Origin: Alphaproteobacteria bacterium
Lineage (GTDB): Bacteria; Pseudomonadota; Alphaproteobacteria; UBA9219
Assembly: GCA_031291435.1 (NCBI GenBank)
Contig: JARLJC010000094.1
Span: 1 to 32,335, forward strand
Length of the DNA: 32,335 bases
Reading direction: 5' to 3'
Position 1 is the first letter of the stretch. Each line of letters opens with the position of its first letter. The position numbers and the translations under genes are program-made. Below are positions 31,820-32,335 of the stretch, in pieces. The notes under the pieces are model-generated. The model worked only from the letters and a program-made list of their open reading frames with translations, had not been told where the DNA came from and did not search any database.

Positions 31820-31990
31820 ATGCTGAATTTTGACACCTATTTGTACCGTTTTGGCGAAGCCTGGGTTCAGGGGCTGGTCGAGCGCATGGAACGTGTCGAA
31901 AGCATCCGCCCGCGCTTCCACGCCTCGCTGGAAGAGCGCTGGAACGCCGTTATGCAGAACAGCGAAACCAATAACCGCGTGGCGGCTTAA
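31820..31990 (+). CDS. Unknown 56-aa protein
   Basis: ATG 31820 has GGAG about 7 bp upstream and the frame ends at TAA 31988-31990. The product (MLNFDTYLYRFGEAWVQGLVERMERVESIRP...) is mostly helical, charged and amphipathic, without membrane segments or Cys. I do not recognise it. The next small gene starts 1 bp after its stop, so the two are probably an operon. It is divergent from the XRE operon and may share its control region. Confidence 0.6.
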   Translation: MLNFDTYLYRFGEAWVQGLVERMERVESIRPRFHASLEERWNAVMQNSETNNRVAA

Positions 31991-31991
31991 C

Positions 31992-32180
31992 ATGGCTAAT
32001 CCCGCCACCAATATGACTGAACAAGACCGCCGCGTGATGTTCACGGCCTTGTCCTTCCTCGCCGTGGCTGTGCGCGAAGGCGGCGATGAAAGCAACGATA
32101 ACGCCGCGCGCGCTTTGGTGCTGGCGGCGCAGGTCGAGAAATTCTGCCGCCTGGCGTATCCCGACGTTTTTGCCGAATAA
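31992..32180 (+). CDS. Unknown 62-aa protein
   Basis: ATG 31992 starts directly after the preceding stop, which is preferred over the longer frame from 31830 that would overlap that gene almost entirely. The product (MANPATNMTEQDRRVMFTALSFLAVAVREGGDESNDNAARALVLAAQVEKFCRLAYP...) looks like a small all-helical soluble protein. No family is recognised. Codon use is similar to its neighbours. It converges on a partial minus-strand gene. Confidence 0.55.
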   Translation: MANPATNMTEQDRRVMFTALSFLAVAVREGGDESNDNAARALVLAAQVEKFCRLAYPDVFAE

Positions 32181-32181
32181 T

Positions 32182-32335
32182 TTAGCCTGCTTTGGGCGCT
32201 GTCGCCGGTTTCGCGGCGGCCAGCGCGTTGCGTTTAAGCCCCGCGAAGAAATCGGCGACCGCTTCGGTGCCGATTTTATCGACAAAATCGCGCAGCGCCA
32301 CGCTGGGCCATTTCTGCGTGGGCAGGGGGCGGTAA
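32182..32335 (-). CDS. C-terminal end of an unknown protein (partial)
   Basis: A minus-strand frame enters from the window edge and ends at TAA (32184-32182). The last 50 residues read WPSVALRDFVDKIGTEAVADFFAGLKRN and then an Ala/Lys/Pro-rich tail (AAAKPATAPKAG). The codon pattern is that of a real gene. Too little is visible to name a family. Confidence 0.55.
   Translation of the reverse strand, partial: YRPLPTQKWPSVALRDFVDKIGTEAVADFFAGLKRNALAAAKPATAPKAG

Overview
The window reads as chromosomal DNA of a flagellated, Gram-negative alphaproteobacterium with GC-rich coding DNA. This rests on an Irr-like Fur protein, a DivL-type kinase with tyrosine at the phosphoacceptor position, tsaE directly after that kinase, secB divergent from a Tim44-like gene, and a fliL-fliM-DUF6468-motE cluster. 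I cannot name the species. I saw no rRNA, tRNA or CRISPR. No stretch over 300 bp lacks a gene; the longest gaps are 12166-12436, 23400-23655 and 10245-10465. The last shows no feature I can support.

Region by region. 1-4900: three consecutive secreted proteins of phage-tail-fibre style (glycine-rich tails, NGGTG collars, a C-terminal S74 chaperone/autoprotease). A 197-bp double palindrome sits across the 5' end of the third. 4955-5606: a REP-associated tyrosine transposase between two hairpins. 5620-8266: a PAP2 phosphatase, a DjlA/amidase pair on the minus strand, and irr. 8351-11263: two paralogous putative cysteine hydrolases around an alpha/beta hydrolase. 11260-13744: agmatinase and ahcY, separated by an inverted repeat with perfect 39-bp arms. 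13779-17809: a probable TrpR/YerC-HisG fusion with a palindrome over its promoter, then divL and tsaE. 17893-20948: a small unknown, hisA (minus) and hslVU. 21022-21312: a self-contained 57-aa gene with promoter and terminator. 21365-23399: an unknown gene, Tim44-like, secB and a small exported protein. 23584-26478: flagellar genes. 26481-28951: an unknown gene, a CnoX-like thioredoxin and a LON-domain protein. 28948-31636: a tightly overlapping minus-strand operon of XRE regulator, EgtD-like methyltransferase and lysine 2,3-aminomutase-like enzyme. 31820-32335: two small genes and a partial one.

The strongest candidates for undescribed biology are two. One is the fusion of a TrpR-family DNA-binding domain to a HisG-type domain with an operator-like palindrome over its own promoter; a HisA in the same window has lost its first catalytic Asp. 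The other is the XRE/methyltransferase/KamA operon, which looks like a regulated small-molecule or amino-acid-modification pathway. Both functional readings are inferences. Family calls come from reading motifs by eye, without any database search.
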